A stretch of DNA of 64,000 nucleotides from Pegethrix bostrychoides GSE-TBD4-15B (GCA_019359155.1 JAHHHV010000076.1:50183-114182); one strand, 5' to 3'; shown: positions 16,261 to 25,951, numbered from the stretch's first letter. Translations and numbers: made by a program. The notes: generated by a model not told the origin, from the sequence alone.

Positions 16261-17916
16261 ATGTTCGATTTGCTGTTTCAGAGTAAGCAAGAGCTGCTGG
16301 GCACGCCACACCGTCCGCTGAAGCAGGATCGCGTCTTAGCCGCAATCGACGTGGGGACAAATTCAATTCACATGGCGGTAGTGAGAGTTCAGCCAGAGAT
16401 TCCGGCATTCACAATTATCGCTCGCGAAAAAAACACCGTCCGGCTGGGCAACCGCGATCTTCGCACCGGCAGACTGACTCCAGAGGCCATGGATCGCGCC
16501 CTATCGGCACTGCGTCGCTGCCAGGAAATTGCCAAAGCGCTGAACGCAGAAGAGACGGTTGCGACGGCTACTAGTGCTGTCCGCGAAGCGCCCAATGGCC
16601 ATCTCTTTTTGCAGCAGGTAGAAGCCAAGCTAGGGCTGGTAATTGACTTAATCTCCGGCTCTGAAGAAGCGCGTCGCATCTATCTGGGCGTACTCTCAGG
16701 TATGGAGTTTAACGGTCAGCCCCATGCAATTATTGACATCGGCGGCGGCTCGACGGAGCTGATTTTGGGAGATGGCCATGAACCGCGTTCGCTCAGCAGC
16801 ACCAAGGTGGGGGCAGTTCGACTCACCGCAGAGCTGGTGCATACCGATCCGATTAGCAACTCTGAGTTCAACTATCTGCAGGCTTACGTGCGCGGCATGA
16901 TGGAGCGAGGAGCCGAAGATCTCTGCGCTCATCTCAGACCCGGAGAGCTGCCCCGACTGGTGGGAACCTCCGGCACGATTGAAACTTTAGCCACGATTCA
17001 CGCTCGCGAACGGCTGGGTCTGGTGCCCGCCTCGCTGAATGGCTACCAGTTTAGCCTCAAAGATCTGCGGGAGCTGGTGCATCGACTGCGCCGCCTCAGC
17101 TATGCGGAGCGGAGTGCGCTCCCTGGTATGTCTGATCGCCGCGCCGAAATTATTGTGGCCGGGGCGCTGATTTTGCAGGAGACTATGGCGCTGCTGGGGC
17201 TAGAGCAAATCACCATCTGCGAACGTGCCCTGCGCGAAGGCATCGTCGTAGACTGGATGCTGACGCATGGTCTGATTGAAGATCGGCTGCGCTATCAGGG
17301 TTCGGTGCGGCAGCGCAGCGTTCTGAAAACGGCTCACAAATATCAGGTGAATCTGCGGCATAGCGAACAGGTGACCCAGTTTGCCCTGGCGCTGTTTGAT
17401 CAGACCCAGGGTATTTTGCATGACTGGGGTGAGGAAGAGCGAGAGCTGCTCTGGGCAAGCGCAGTGCTGCATAACTGCGGCCACTTTGTCAGCCATGCCG
17501 ACCATCATAAACACTCTTACTATCTAATACGCCACGGCGAACTCTTAGGGTATACCGACGTAGAGATTGAGACGATTGCCAACTTAGCGCGCTATCACCG
17601 TAAGGGTGGTCCCAACAAAAAACACGAAAGCTACCGCAGCATTGACAGCAAAAAGCATCGAAAAGTGGTTGAGCAGCTCAGCTCGCTGCTACCGCTAGCC
17701 GTGGCGCTAGATCGCCGTCAAATTGGAGCTATTTCTCAAGTCTGCTGCGACTTCTCAGTTCAGCTCAACGAGATGCAGCTCTGTCTCAAGGCCAGTGATC
17801 CAGCCGATGACTGTGAGCTGGAGCTATGGAGCCTAGACCAAAAGAAAGGCAGCTTTGAAGCCGCTTTTGGCCTGAAGCTTCTGCCGCTTTTGGTGACCTC
17901 CTCACAGCCCATATAG
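16261..17916 (+). CDS. ppx: Exopolyphosphatase / guanosine pentaphosphatase (Ppx/GppA)
   Basis: A 551-residue Ppx/GppA protein. The N-terminal ASKHA-type phosphatase domain shows AAIDVGTNSIHMAV (phosphate-1 loop), ATSAVREAPNG, the catalytic Glu region SGSEEARRIYLG, DIGGGSTELIL (phosphate-2) and LVGTSGTIETLA. The C-terminal part (about 320-550) is an HD-like domain with LHNCGHFVSHADHHKHSYYLI. It releases terminal phosphate from inorganic polyphosphate and may hydrolyse pppGpp. The matching polyphosphate kinase is in the same window at 32948-35098, so both arms of polyP turnover are here but not in one operon. Convergent with the icfG cluster. Confidence 0.95.
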   Translation: MFDLLFQSKQELLGTPHRPLKQDRVLAAIDVGTNSIHMAVVRVQPEIPAFTIIAREKNTVRLGNRDLRTGRLTPEAMDRALSALRRCQEIAKALNAEETVATATSAVREAPNGHLFLQQVEAKLGLVIDLISGSEEARRIYLGVLSGMEFNGQPHAIIDIGGGSTELILGDGHEPRSLSSTKVGAVRLTAELVHTDPISNSEFNYLQAYVRGMMERGAEDLCAHLRPGELPRLVGTSGTIETLATIHARERLGLVPASLNGYQFSLKDLRELVHRLRRLSYAERSALPGMSDRRAEIIVAGALILQETMALLGLEQITICERALREGIVVDWMLTHGLIEDRLRYQGSVRQRSVLKTAHKYQVNLRHSEQVTQFALALFDQTQGILHDWGEEERELLWASAVLHNCGHFVSHADHHKHSYYLIRHGELLGYTDVEIETIANLARYHRKGGPNKKHESYRSIDSKKHRKVVEQLSSLLPLAVALDRRQIGAISQVCCDFSVQLNEMQLCLKASDPADDCELELWSLDQKKGSFEAAFGLKLLPLLVTSSQPI

Positions 17917-17953
17917 TACTGATCTGCACAAACGTGATGATGGCAGCTTTCAT

Positions 17954-19411
17954 TTACCTGTCACGGCGCACCGCAATCAACGTGATGTCATCAAACGGAT
18001 CAATTCCAGCAATATGTCGATGTACCGCAGCGTCGATGTGATCGAGCAGGCTAGCTGCCGAGTCCATCGAAACCGATTCGACGAGCTGACAGAGGCCCTG
18101 CTCGCCGTAGCGCTCGTGATTCGGACTGCGAGCATCGGGAACGCCATCTGTGTAGCCCAGCAAAATATCGCCCGGTTCAAGCTGCGTTAGCTCAATCTGA
18201 AACTTGGCATTTGGAAATACACCAACTGCGGGTCCAGTTCGATTCAGACGCTGTTTGATGCCGTTCGCATTGCAAATTAACGGTGACTCATGCCCACCAT
18301 TAATATAAATCAGCTTGCCTGTAGATGGATCAAGCACGCCAAAAAATATTGTCGCGAACATATTAGTGCGACAATGCGTTTCAGCAATATAGTTATTGGT
18401 GCGCTCCATTGCGTTCTTCAGTGCCTGAGTGCCGATGCTGGGCAGGCGGGACTGCTTATTCTGCCTGTCTAGCTTGGCTTGAGGCGAATTGTCAATCAGA
18501 GAATCTAGCAGGTTCAACGTATAGTTTTGCTGGGCGAGAACCCGTAGGAAGCTGCGAAACAGCGACATAAATAAGGCCGCTCCCACGCCTTTATCACATA
18601 CATCTGCAATCACAATGCCAATGCGCCCGTGCCCCATCGCAAACGCATCATAGAAATCGCCAGCCACCTCGCGTGCTGGATAAAAGCGAGCGGCAATTTC
18701 CCAACCTTCGACCTGAGGCAGCGTTTCCGGCAAGAAGTCAAGCTGAATTTTGCGTCCCACCTGAATTTCCTGCTCTGCTTTCACCCAGTTCGCCTGATTC
18801 TTGCGGAGCTGTCGATCGCTGAGGGTGTTGCTAACTTGCACAGCAAACCACTGCATAATCTCGCAGATGGCAGCATCAAACGTCAGAATCTCGCTAGTTT
18901 CTGGATAGCACGCATTCATCAGCTTCAAAACGCCCAAAATCTGTCCGTCGCTGTCCCGAAACGGCACCGCTAAGCTGGAGACCGAATGATAGCCATAGTC
19001 TTGGTCAAACTGCCGATCGTTACTCAACTGCGAGGCTAGACTCCAATCAGCAGTTGCGATAGTGCCTGTTACAGCAGCCTGAGCGACTAGAGACTGAGCG
19101 GAGGCAAGTAGGTCGATAGATTGGCATTGGGAGGATTGAAGCCAGCTTAAATTGAGCTGTAGCGAATCAATCTGCACGGCCACACAATCGAGGCTGCTAG
19201 CAGGCGCTGTGTTCGGCTCATATAGGCTGGGATGCAAATATAGAACCCCGGCATCGGCGCGGCAGAGTGACTTGGCGGTGAGCAAGATTTTCTCAACTAG
19301 ATGGGGCCAATCTTCCCCAGCCGATAAGCTGGCGCCAAAGGCCAACAGGTCGCGCATTAAGGCATTGGCGCGCTGAAGTTCAGCAGTAGGATTCAAAATT
19401 ACTCCGGTCAT
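17954..19411 (-). CDS. icfG: SpoIIE/PP2C-type serine phosphatase with GAF domain (IcfG-like)
   Basis: A 485-residue protein with an N-terminal GAF-like sensory domain (about 30-200) and a C-terminal SpoIIE/RsbU-type PP2C domain. Metal and catalytic motifs are EVAGDFYDAF, VIADVCDKGVGAALFMS, LGYTDGVPDARS and DPFDDITLIAV. It should dephosphorylate STAS antagonists. Gene content around it matches the Synechocystis icfG cluster (slr1852-slr1861), where IcfG (Slr1860) affects carbon-source acclimation. The start overlaps the stop of the RsbW-like kinase gene by four bases. It is the last gene of a long minus-strand operon. Confidence 0.9.
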   Translation of the reverse strand: MTGVILNPTAELQRANALMRDLLAFGASLSAGEDWPHLVEKILLTAKSLCRADAGVLYLHPSLYEPNTAPASSLDCVAVQIDSLQLNLSWLQSSQCQSIDLLASAQSLVAQAAVTGTIATADWSLASQLSNDRQFDQDYGYHSVSSLAVPFRDSDGQILGVLKLMNACYPETSEILTFDAAICEIMQWFAVQVSNTLSDRQLRKNQANWVKAEQEIQVGRKIQLDFLPETLPQVEGWEIAARFYPAREVAGDFYDAFAMGHGRIGIVIADVCDKGVGAALFMSLFRSFLRVLAQQNYTLNLLDSLIDNSPQAKLDRQNKQSRLPSIGTQALKNAMERTNNYIAETHCRTNMFATIFFGVLDPSTGKLIYINGGHESPLICNANGIKQRLNRTGPAVGVFPNAKFQIELTQLEPGDILLGYTDGVPDARSPNHERYGEQGLCQLVESVSMDSAASLLDHIDAAVHRHIAGIDPFDDITLIAVRRDR

Positions 19412-19848
19412 ATGCAGTCTCTACTAGCCCTGGCTCGCTTGACATTAAAAATATTGCGGTTGCGGTTGCCTGCTCGCTCATAGCGAAACTGATCTACGCC
19501 CTGAATCGCTAAATAGACTCCTAAGCCGCCCATCTGACGTTCCGCCAAGGGGCGCTGTAATTCTGCTGTTTCTATGGCCTGAGTCTGCTGCGGATCATAG
19601 AGAATCGCATCGTCTTCTAAGACAATTTCGAGTTGCTGATCGTCAACTACGGCAGAGATAATAATATCTCCCTCGCATCCAGCCTCTTCGTAGCCATATA
19701 AAATAATATTCGTGGCAATCTCATCGACTGCCAACCGCAGCTTGTAGGCGGCTTTCTTATCTAAACCAACCTGAGCAGACGCAGTGATGACAAAATCTGC
19801 GATTGGTTTGAGCGAGTCTAATTTGCCCGGTACGGTTAAAGATTGCAT
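19408..19848 (-). CDS. RsbW-like anti-sigma factor / serine kinase (Slr1861-like)
   Basis: A 146-residue HATPase-fold protein. The N box is LAVDEIATNIILYGY and the glycine box is MGGLGVYLAIQGVDQFRYE. Such kinases phosphorylate a STAS antagonist, and in many systems they bind a sigma factor. The homologous Slr1861 of Synechocystis phosphorylates the cluster's STAS proteins. I use the ATG at 19848; the open frame extends four codons to a TTG. The stop overlaps the phosphatase start (ATGA), so kinase and phosphatase are translationally coupled. In Synechocystis numbering the phosphatase precedes the kinase, so the order is swapped here. Confidence 0.9.
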   Translation of the reverse strand: MQSLTVPGKLDSLKPIADFVITASAQVGLDKKAAYKLRLAVDEIATNIILYGYEEAGCEGDIIISAVVDDQQLEIVLEDDAILYDPQQTQAIETAELQRPLAERQMGGLGVYLAIQGVDQFRYERAGNRNRNIFNVKRARASRDCI

Positions 19849-19935
19849 GATTGCTCTCAAAGCTTACCTAAATCAAAGAGCAGATCGGATCGGTAAATCA
19901 TCCATATCTGATCTGCTCGACTAGAAGTTTCAATA

Positions 19936-20268
19936 TCAAGCAGTTACGGCAGTATCATAGCGATCAGCAATAATTACGCTTTGATCAAAGCCCGTCTTCT
20001 CTAGCGTCTCTAGCACCATTTCTTGAGCTGCCACGACATAGACATCTACATTCACGCCCATCTTCTGCTTAGCAAAGATCAGAACTCGCAGTCCTGCACT
20101 GGCCATATATTCTAACTCGCTCATCTCCAATACCAAATGCTCAGGATTTGCTGCTGCTGCTTGCTCAATCTCCTGCCGAAATGCGGGAGCAGAAGCTGCA
20201 TCTAGCTCACCCGCAATGCTGATAATTGCCGTTTTTCCGTTGATTTGAGTCGTTGCACTAAATGACAT
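19936..20268 (-). CDS. STAS-domain anti-sigma factor antagonist (Slr1859-like)
   Basis: A 110-residue single STAS domain: GKTAIISIAGELDAASAPAF, LVLEMSELEYMASAGLRVLIFAKQKM and the C-terminal ETLEKTGFDQSVII. By alignment with SpoIIAA (DSSGL), Ser57 in MASAGL is the likely phosphorylation site of the RsbW-like kinase. It lies between glgX and the kinase gene, as in the icfG cluster. AGGAG-like sequence precedes the ATG. An 87-base gap to the kinase gene is the largest in the distal half of the operon. Confidence 0.93.
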   Translation of the reverse strand: MSFSATTQINGKTAIISIAGELDAASAPAFRQEIEQAAAANPEHLVLEMSELEYMASAGLRVLIFAKQKMGVNVDVYVVAAQEMVLETLEKTGFDQSVIIADRYDTAVTA

Positions 20269-20316
20269 AGGATTCTCCTGTGAGGTAATGGATAGTTTTA
20301 AGGCGACGTTGAACAG

Positions 20317-22434
20317 CTATCTGCCAACCAGAATCGCCACTGAATGATCGCGCATGAGTAGGCCATGCTGATGTTCAAGTTCCGGCTCAACCCCGATCGC
20401 AAAGTGATCAAACGGCGAACCCGTATTGACCGAAACGTGCCACTTCAAGCTGGCAGGCAGTGCTGGGACTTCAAACCACTGCGTATCCCAGTACATATTC
20501 ATCGCCACATAGATATAGTTGTCTGTGACGCTTCCTTGCTTAGCATGTTTGCCGCAGAGCATGAACGCCAGAGTCCGGCTCGCTTCTGACCAGTCCGCCT
20601 GCCAAGCTTGAGTACCATGCCAGCTAATGTCAGCATAGCCACTGCCAACATAGTCACGGTTCTGGAAATGGTAGCGGTTACGCAGTACGGGATGAGCCTG
20701 ACGGAAATGCAGACAGTGGCTGACAAAGTGGAATAAGTCTTGGTTAGTTTTGAGCAGATCCCAATCCAACCAATTCAGTTCGTTATCGTGGCAGTATGTG
20801 TTGTTGTTGCCATGCTGGCTACGCCCTAGTTCGTCACCCATTAGCAGCATTGGTACACCCTGACTCACCATCAGCATGGCGATGGCGTTGCGGATCTGGC
20901 GCTGCCTTAGAGCATTAATACTGGGGTCTTCTGTCCAGCCTTCGGCTCCGCAGTTCCAACTTTCGTTGTCGTTGCTGCCGTCGCTGTTGTATTCACCGTT
21001 AGCTGCGTTATGCTTACCGTTATAGGAAACTAAATCTGCCAGCGTAAAGCCATCATGCGCCGTGATGAAGTTGATCGAGGTGGCGGGGCCACGTCCGGCA
21101 CTGGCATAGAGGTCAGGAGAGCCTTGCAGACATTGTGCCATTGCTCCCACTTTTCCAGCATCGCCCTTGAGAAACTGGCGAATATCGTCGCGATACTTGC
21201 CGTTCCACTCAGCCCAGCGTCCGTAAGCTGGAAAAGAGCCAACCTGATAGAGCCCGCCCGCATCCCAAGCCTCAGCAATCAGTTTGCATTTGGCCAGAAT
21301 CGGGTCAAAGGCCAGCGTTTCCAGCAGCGGCGGATTTGCCAATGGTGCGCCCCAAGGATCGCGTCCCAAAATCGAGGCCAGATCGAACCGAAAGCCATCA
21401 ATATGGTATTCACTCACCCAGTAGCGCAGGCAGTCCAGCACAATATTCCGCACAATTGGATGATTGCAGTTGAGCGTATTGCCGCAGCCGCTGAAGTTAA
21501 AGTAATAGCCCTCTGGGGTCAGCATGTAGTACGTCTTGTTATCGATGCCTCGAAACGAGATGTATGGCCCGTTTTCGTTGCCCTCGGCAGTATGGTTAAA
21601 CACGACATCCAGAATCACTTCGATGCCGTTCTTATGCAGATCCTTGACCAGCGATTTCAGCTCATCCACCTGCATTCCATATTTGCCTGTAGCCGCATAG
21701 CCCGCTTTGGGTGCGAAGAATCCAACCGTGCTGTAGCCCCAGTAGTTTAGCAACAGTTCGTTGGTTTCGGGGTGGCAACGCGAGTTCTCGAATTCGTCGA
21801 ATTCAAAAATTGGCATTAGCTCAATCGCGTTCACGCCCAGCTGTTTGAGATACGGAATTTTGTCGCGAACTGCGGCAAATGTGCCCCGGTGGGTTTCCTT
21901 CACACCTGATGAAGGGTGCTGGGTAAAGCCACGCACATGCATCTCGTAGATAATTTGATCTTCGGGCGGAATCTCCAGCGGACGATCGTTGCCCCAGTCA
22001 AAATCATCGAAAGCTAACCTTGCCCGATGCTGGTAGGCATTGCTCCAGTCCGGTTCTATGCCCCAAACATCCCGTCCACCAATAATTTTGGCGTAGGGAT
22101 CCATCAGGATCTTCTGGGGATTGAACCAATGCCCCTGCTGGAAATCAACTGGGCCATCCATGCGGTAGCCATATTCCAGATTTTCGTAGTCGAGATCAAA
22201 GACAATCATGCTCCAGACATTGCCAATCCGAAACTCCTCTGGGAACAGGATTTCAGCGACTGGTTCTGGCTGATGGCGTTTGAACAGCACCAGCGTGCAG
22301 CTTGTGGCATGGCTGGAATAGATAGAGAAGTTAACACCGCCTGCAATCAGCGTCGCTCCAAACGGCAGAGGCCGCCCGCAGCGCAGCCGATAGTTGCCAG
22401 AACTGTGAGTTGGATGAATATCAATGCGTTCCAT
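20317..22434 (-). CDS. glgX: Glycogen debranching enzyme (isoamylase-type, GH13)
   Basis: A 705-residue protein with an N-terminal CBM48-like domain (RPLPFGATLIAGGVNFSIYS) and a GH13 catalytic barrel. Catalytic residues are Asp in YHIDGFRFDLASIL (near 350), Glu in KLIAEAWDAGG (near 384) and Asp in ITAHDGFTLADL (near 460). It cleaves alpha-1,6 branches in glycogen or limit dextrins. It sits between the two STAS genes, with eight bases to the upstream one, so expression is tied to the regulatory module. This position equals slr1857 in the Synechocystis icfG cluster. The ATG is preceded by AGGAGG. Confidence 0.95.
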   Translation of the reverse strand: MERIDIHPTHSSGNYRLRCGRPLPFGATLIAGGVNFSIYSSHATSCTLVLFKRHQPEPVAEILFPEEFRIGNVWSMIVFDLDYENLEYGYRMDGPVDFQQGHWFNPQKILMDPYAKIIGGRDVWGIEPDWSNAYQHRARLAFDDFDWGNDRPLEIPPEDQIIYEMHVRGFTQHPSSGVKETHRGTFAAVRDKIPYLKQLGVNAIELMPIFEFDEFENSRCHPETNELLLNYWGYSTVGFFAPKAGYAATGKYGMQVDELKSLVKDLHKNGIEVILDVVFNHTAEGNENGPYISFRGIDNKTYYMLTPEGYYFNFSGCGNTLNCNHPIVRNIVLDCLRYWVSEYHIDGFRFDLASILGRDPWGAPLANPPLLETLAFDPILAKCKLIAEAWDAGGLYQVGSFPAYGRWAEWNGKYRDDIRQFLKGDAGKVGAMAQCLQGSPDLYASAGRGPATSINFITAHDGFTLADLVSYNGKHNAANGEYNSDGSNDNESWNCGAEGWTEDPSINALRQRQIRNAIAMLMVSQGVPMLLMGDELGRSQHGNNNTYCHDNELNWLDWDLLKTNQDLFHFVSHCLHFRQAHPVLRNRYHFQNRDYVGSGYADISWHGTQAWQADWSEASRTLAFMLCGKHAKQGSVTDNYIYVAMNMYWDTQWFEVPALPASLKWHVSVNTGSPFDHFAIGVEPELEHQHGLLMRDHSVAILVGR

Positions 22435-22442
22435 ATTGCCTC

Positions 22443-22832
22443 CTAATGCTTCGATAAGGCCGGAGCCTTCAGCTGTAGCAGGCTGAAGGCGGCCTCTAGC
22501 TCATCGGCAACAGTGAAAAACTCTAGGAAGCCGGTGATGCTCATCGTGTCCTGGATCTCTTCCATCAGACCAACCAGCACGACCTGTCCAGACTGCACTG
22601 AGACCTGCCGATAGACCGACAGCAGCATCCGTAGACCTGCACTCGATAGGTAAGCCACCTGCGTCATGTCCAGGATCATCTTGACATTGGGTGCTGCCGC
22701 CGCTAGGACATCAGCCTGCACTAGTGGAGCCGTACTGCCGTCAACATCGCCAAGCAGTTCGATCAGCATGACGGTGACAGCAGTATCGCTCTCGGCACTA
22801 GTCGTCACAATTGATTGTTTTTTGAGCTGCAT
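22443..22832 (-). CDS. STAS-domain anti-sigma factor antagonist (Slr1856-like)
   Basis: A 129-residue STAS protein: VTVMLIELLGDVDGSTAPLV, KMILDMTQVAYLSSAGLRMLLSVYRQV and DTMSITGFLEFF. Ser64 in YLSSAGL aligns with the phosphorylated Ser of SpoIIAA. The N-terminal 18 residues are an extra polar tail compared with the other STAS protein. Its ATG directly follows the stop of the AGE-family gene with no gap, and its stop is eight bases before glgX. In Synechocystis the equivalent Slr1856 is the reported substrate of IcfG. Confidence 0.92.
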   Translation of the reverse strand: MQLKKQSIVTTSAESDTAVTVMLIELLGDVDGSTAPLVQADVLAAAAPNVKMILDMTQVAYLSSAGLRMLLSVYRQVSVQSGQVVLVGLMEEIQDTMSITGFLEFFTVADELEAAFSLLQLKAPALSKH

Positions 22833-24665
22833 CTACTCCCTCCCAGTCGGCATAATTTGCACTTTCACCTTGACCCGCTCTGGGCTATTTGGCAGGGTCA
22901 CTGTCAGCGATTCAGCATCAAACTGATCATAGGGCTGACCGTTGATAGAGCACTGAGAGATCCGAACGCTGCCGGGTGGGAGAATATCAGGTGAGACACG
23001 CAGAATATTATCTGGGAAACTCTGGGGATAGGGCTTGAAATAAAGATCCATTGGCTGCTGAGTAATCAACAGATTGGTGTAGACGGCGCTGAGATAGCAT
23101 AGCTCAGTCGAGTGGTAGGCACTCATTGAATGCGATCCTTTGAAGCGCTCTGTGCCCAGCAGGAAGGGCATCCCGTTGGCCAGCACGTTGAAATATACTG
23201 CCCCGTCGTCATGGTCGAGAAAGAAGGCATTGTAGAAAGCAGCAGCTTCGCGGGCGTGACGCAGATAGTTAGCTTGGTTTAACGTGCCGTTGAGAATCAG
23301 ATAGGCCAGGATAGCCTGCTCTTGCTGCCACCAAGCCTTGCGGTCGTGCCAGACAAAGCGATGCTGCTGTTCTCCCGGCTGCGTGACGCGCTCTACGACA
23401 TCATACCAACCGCCGCGCTGCTGGTCGCTCCCCACCTCTGGCATCAAGTCCGCGATCTTTTCGGCCAATTCCACATACTCAGGTTTAGGACGGAGTGACT
23501 GCATCCGCATTAGATTCCAGGCAATTTTGAGGTTATGCCCAACCACTGTCCGATCTTGCTGCCAGCCCCAGCTGCTGTCATGGCTCCAGTCTTCGTGGAA
23601 TTTCTCCTGCACGAAGGGGCTGTTGTCGTAGTCGGGGAAGTACTTGGCGATCGTGTCAAAGGTATCTTCCAAGAAGTCGGCGTATTTCGGATCGCCAGTC
23701 GCCAGCCAGAGATTAATTAAATAGGCTGGAGCGTGATCGCCAACCGAGTTCCAGTTTTTGCGGGCGCGATTCCACTTCAGCGATTCGGCGCGCGGATCAA
23801 GCGTCAGCGGATCGATATGCGAGAAATAACCGCCTTGCTCTCTGTCTATGAAGAAGCGGTCAAACAGCGCTACCGTCATTTCGGCATCTTTGAGAATGCG
23901 CGGATCGCCGGTAATTCGATAGGTCTGGATCGGGCCAGCCAAAGCATAGATCTGCTCGTAGGCTGGGATGGCGTCATAGTCATCGCCAAATTCGGAGGTA
24001 AACAGCTTCTGCTCGCGGTTTCCCGTCACCTTAACGCCGTGATACCAGTAGATCAGATCTTCATCTGGATCGTAGAAACGCATGTGATCGCGCAGATACT
24101 CGGTGCCTTTCTCCGCTGCTTCTAGAAAGCGATCTTCGCCTGTCATCAGAAAAGCCGAAGCCATGCCGTAAACTAAGCGAGAAATGGTATCTGTTTCCTG
24201 CAAATAGTCTTCTTCTTTCTTGGCGCCAGCTAGATTGAGCTGAGTCCGGTAGTTGGCATAGTCAATCGTCTGATTCGGGTAGTCAAACTGCCATTTTAAG
24301 TAGGAGTCCGCGATTGAGCGCACCTGGTTCACCCACCAATCCGGTTCTTCATGCCGATATTGCTCTGGCGACTCACCCGGAAACACAAGCGCCTTGGCAT
24401 CGAATTTGAACTCGCTGCCGTGGGGATAAAACACGCCGTAGCTGAACAGATACTGACCGGGCACCAACAGCTCAGCTAAACGCCCGGTGCAGTCTGTGTA
24501 AGGCTCTTCCAAGTTTTGGGCAATTCGGCCAAAGGTAGTATCCGTCAGGTAAACCTGATACTGTCGGCCATCGCTAGTTTTAAGCCCGAAGCACTTCTCT
24601 TGCCGATCGAAGCTGGTAACGTACCCAGCAATCGTATCTGAGAACGAGAAACTCATATGTTCCAT
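22833..24665 (-). CDS. AGE-family (N-acylglucosamine 2-epimerase-like) protein with extra N-terminal and C-terminal domains
   Basis: A 610-residue protein whose central part (about 110-520) is the alpha/alpha-barrel AGE domain. Signatures are SRLVYGMASAFLMTGEDRFLEAAEKG, RTVVGHNLKIAWNL (family His), KAWWQQEQAILAYLIL and the late His region GSHSMSAYHSTELCYL. The N-terminal 95 residues (IAGYVTSFDRQEKCFGLKTSDGRQYQVYLTD) look like an OB or carbohydrate-binding-like beta domain. The C-terminus adds another beta-like module. It probably isomerises, epimerises or binds a sugar released from glycogen. The substrate is unknown. It corresponds to slr1855 in the icfG cluster and is immediately followed by the STAS gene. 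Confidence 0.85.
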   Translation of the reverse strand: MEHMSFSFSDTIAGYVTSFDRQEKCFGLKTSDGRQYQVYLTDTTFGRIAQNLEEPYTDCTGRLAELLVPGQYLFSYGVFYPHGSEFKFDAKALVFPGESPEQYRHEEPDWWVNQVRSIADSYLKWQFDYPNQTIDYANYRTQLNLAGAKKEEDYLQETDTISRLVYGMASAFLMTGEDRFLEAAEKGTEYLRDHMRFYDPDEDLIYWYHGVKVTGNREQKLFTSEFGDDYDAIPAYEQIYALAGPIQTYRITGDPRILKDAEMTVALFDRFFIDREQGGYFSHIDPLTLDPRAESLKWNRARKNWNSVGDHAPAYLINLWLATGDPKYADFLEDTFDTIAKYFPDYDNSPFVQEKFHEDWSHDSSWGWQQDRTVVGHNLKIAWNLMRMQSLRPKPEYVELAEKIADLMPEVGSDQQRGGWYDVVERVTQPGEQQHRFVWHDRKAWWQQEQAILAYLILNGTLNQANYLRHAREAAAFYNAFFLDHDDGAVYFNVLANGMPFLLGTERFKGSHSMSAYHSTELCYLSAVYTNLLITQQPMDLYFKPYPQSFPDNILRVSPDILPPGSVRISQCSINGQPYDQFDAESLTVTLPNSPERVKVKVQIMPTGRE

Positions 24666-24719
24666 ATCTATCTTGGTCGTCTCCTGTGGGCAAATGGTGT
24701 GGGAAGGTAGCGAAGCAAT

Positions 24720-25352
24720 TTAGCGAGCCATTTCGAGCTGACGCTGCTGGATTTCAAGTTCGGCAACAAACGCTGCCATAAACTGCTCGGTGACACCTGG
24801 ATGCTTGCCGGTAATCAAATCGCCATCTACGACTAGCGCTATCGTGCCTTCACCTTCGTAAACAATCTCTGCGCCTGCATTTTCGACATCGCAGATCACA
24901 TTATGGGCACAGGTAACTTTCCGGTTGCGGAGTAAGTCACTGTCGGCACAGAATAGCCACAGACTATGGCAAATCGCGCCTTTTTTGACGGCTGGTAGCG
25001 CCATTGCTCGACGTAGAAAGACCACTGCCGGAGCCTGATTTTTTTGTCCGGGCTTTACCGTAGCCTGATAGCGAAGTCGATCACTGGCATAGCCGCCAAT
25101 CACGATAATGCCCGCATAGTCAGCGGGGTTGACCTGATTCACTTCGACCGTAACTTCGACCTCTTCTTCGACGTAGCCGTGATCCGGGTTAGAGCCAAAC
25201 TTGAGGCTAGCGTTGCCCCAGAGATGAGACATGTACTCAACTACGTAGCCCTGCTCAGGAAAATATTTGTTAAACAACCGATACTCGGTGAGGTCGAAAT
25301 GTTCTTCGATTAAGATGCCGATTTTGCCTTTCACCACTGTCATATCTGTCAT
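24720..25352 (-). CDS. DJ-1/PfpI-family protein (Slr1854-like)
   Basis: A 210-residue DJ-1/PfpI-superfamily protein. The nucleophile elbow AICHSLWLF contains the conserved Cys, IVIGGYASDRLRY is the preceding Gly-rich strand, and IEEHFDLTEYRLF near the N-terminus supplies the conserved Glu. Members act as glyoxalases, chaperones or amidohydrolases; which one cannot be read here. It sits between the NTF2-like and AGE genes of the icfG-type operon with short gaps (32 and 54 bases). The equivalent in Synechocystis is slr1854. Confidence 0.88.
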   Translation of the reverse strand: MTDMTVVKGKIGILIEEHFDLTEYRLFNKYFPEQGYVVEYMSHLWGNASLKFGSNPDHGYVEEEVEVTVEVNQVNPADYAGIIVIGGYASDRLRYQATVKPGQKNQAPAVVFLRRAMALPAVKKGAICHSLWLFCADSDLLRNRKVTCAHNVICDVENAGAEIVYEGEGTIALVVDGDLITGKHPGVTEQFMAAFVAELEIQQRQLEMAR

Positions 25353-25384
25353 ATTGAGTCCTTGTGCTTATAGAGAAAAATATC

Positions 25385-25951
25385 TTAGAGCGTTACCAGA
25401 TCAACCAGATTTTGCGGTGCGAACACATCACGATAGAAGGTCAACTGCTCGCTCTTGAAGTGACAGCCGCCTTGATGTCCCCGTCGCACCCAGCAGACCA
25501 TGCCTTTCGCGATAGTTTCATTCGTAATGTCGTCTTCGCACTTCCACTCAAAATGCACAAACTCGCCGTGGAACATGACAATTGGCCAGCACATCGTTAC
25601 ACCAGGTTGAGCAATGAGTGCCCACCAGTGCTGTTCGCGGGTTTTCTGCTCTTCTACACCGTAGTAAGGCCCATCCTGGCAGAAATAGACCAGCTCGCTG
25701 CGATACTCTCCAGTTAAAATATCTCCCCTCGACTGGCGTAGCGCTTCGCAGTGAGTCGGCCACCACTCTTTGTTCTCCTGCTCAATCTGCTTGGCTGTAT
25801 AGTCTGCGCCGATCTGAGGCAGGATATCTTGCTTCATGGCTACGAAACGCTCTGCGTCTGAGATCAGCTTTTGTCGCATTGCTTCAGAAACCAGACCGGG
25901 CTTTGAATAGTCTGCAATCAGATCTTGGTAGTAATTGATCCGTTTACCCAT
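25385..25951 (-). CDS. Conserved protein of the icfG-type operon, possibly NTF2-like
   Basis: A 188-residue soluble protein, not recognised with certainty. Aromatic-rich strands (WWALIAQPGVTMCWPIVMFHGEFVHFEWKCEDD ... split here by a polar turn) and the C-terminal SEQLTFYRDVFAP suggest an NTF2/SnoaL-like cone fold, which would make it a small-molecule isomerase, cyclase or binding protein. No signal peptide is seen. Position upstream of the PfpI gene matches slr1852 in the icfG cluster. The carboxymuconolactone-decarboxylase-like gene slr1853 expected between them is absent here. AGGAGG precedes the ATG. Confidence 0.7.
   Translation of the reverse strand: MGKRINYYQDLIADYSKPGLVSEAMRQKLISDAERFVAMKQDILPQIGADYTAKQIEQENKEWWPTHCEALRQSRGDILTGEYRSELVYFCQDGPYYGVEEQKTREQHWWALIAQPGVTMCWPIVMFHGEFVHFEWKCEDDITNETIAKGMVCWVRRGHQGGCHFKSEQLTFYRDVFAPQNLVDLVTL

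Noticed and set aside
21055..21750. Plus-strand frame of 231 codons
   Set aside because: Antisense to glgX, with no recognisable domain; an open shadow caused by codon bias.
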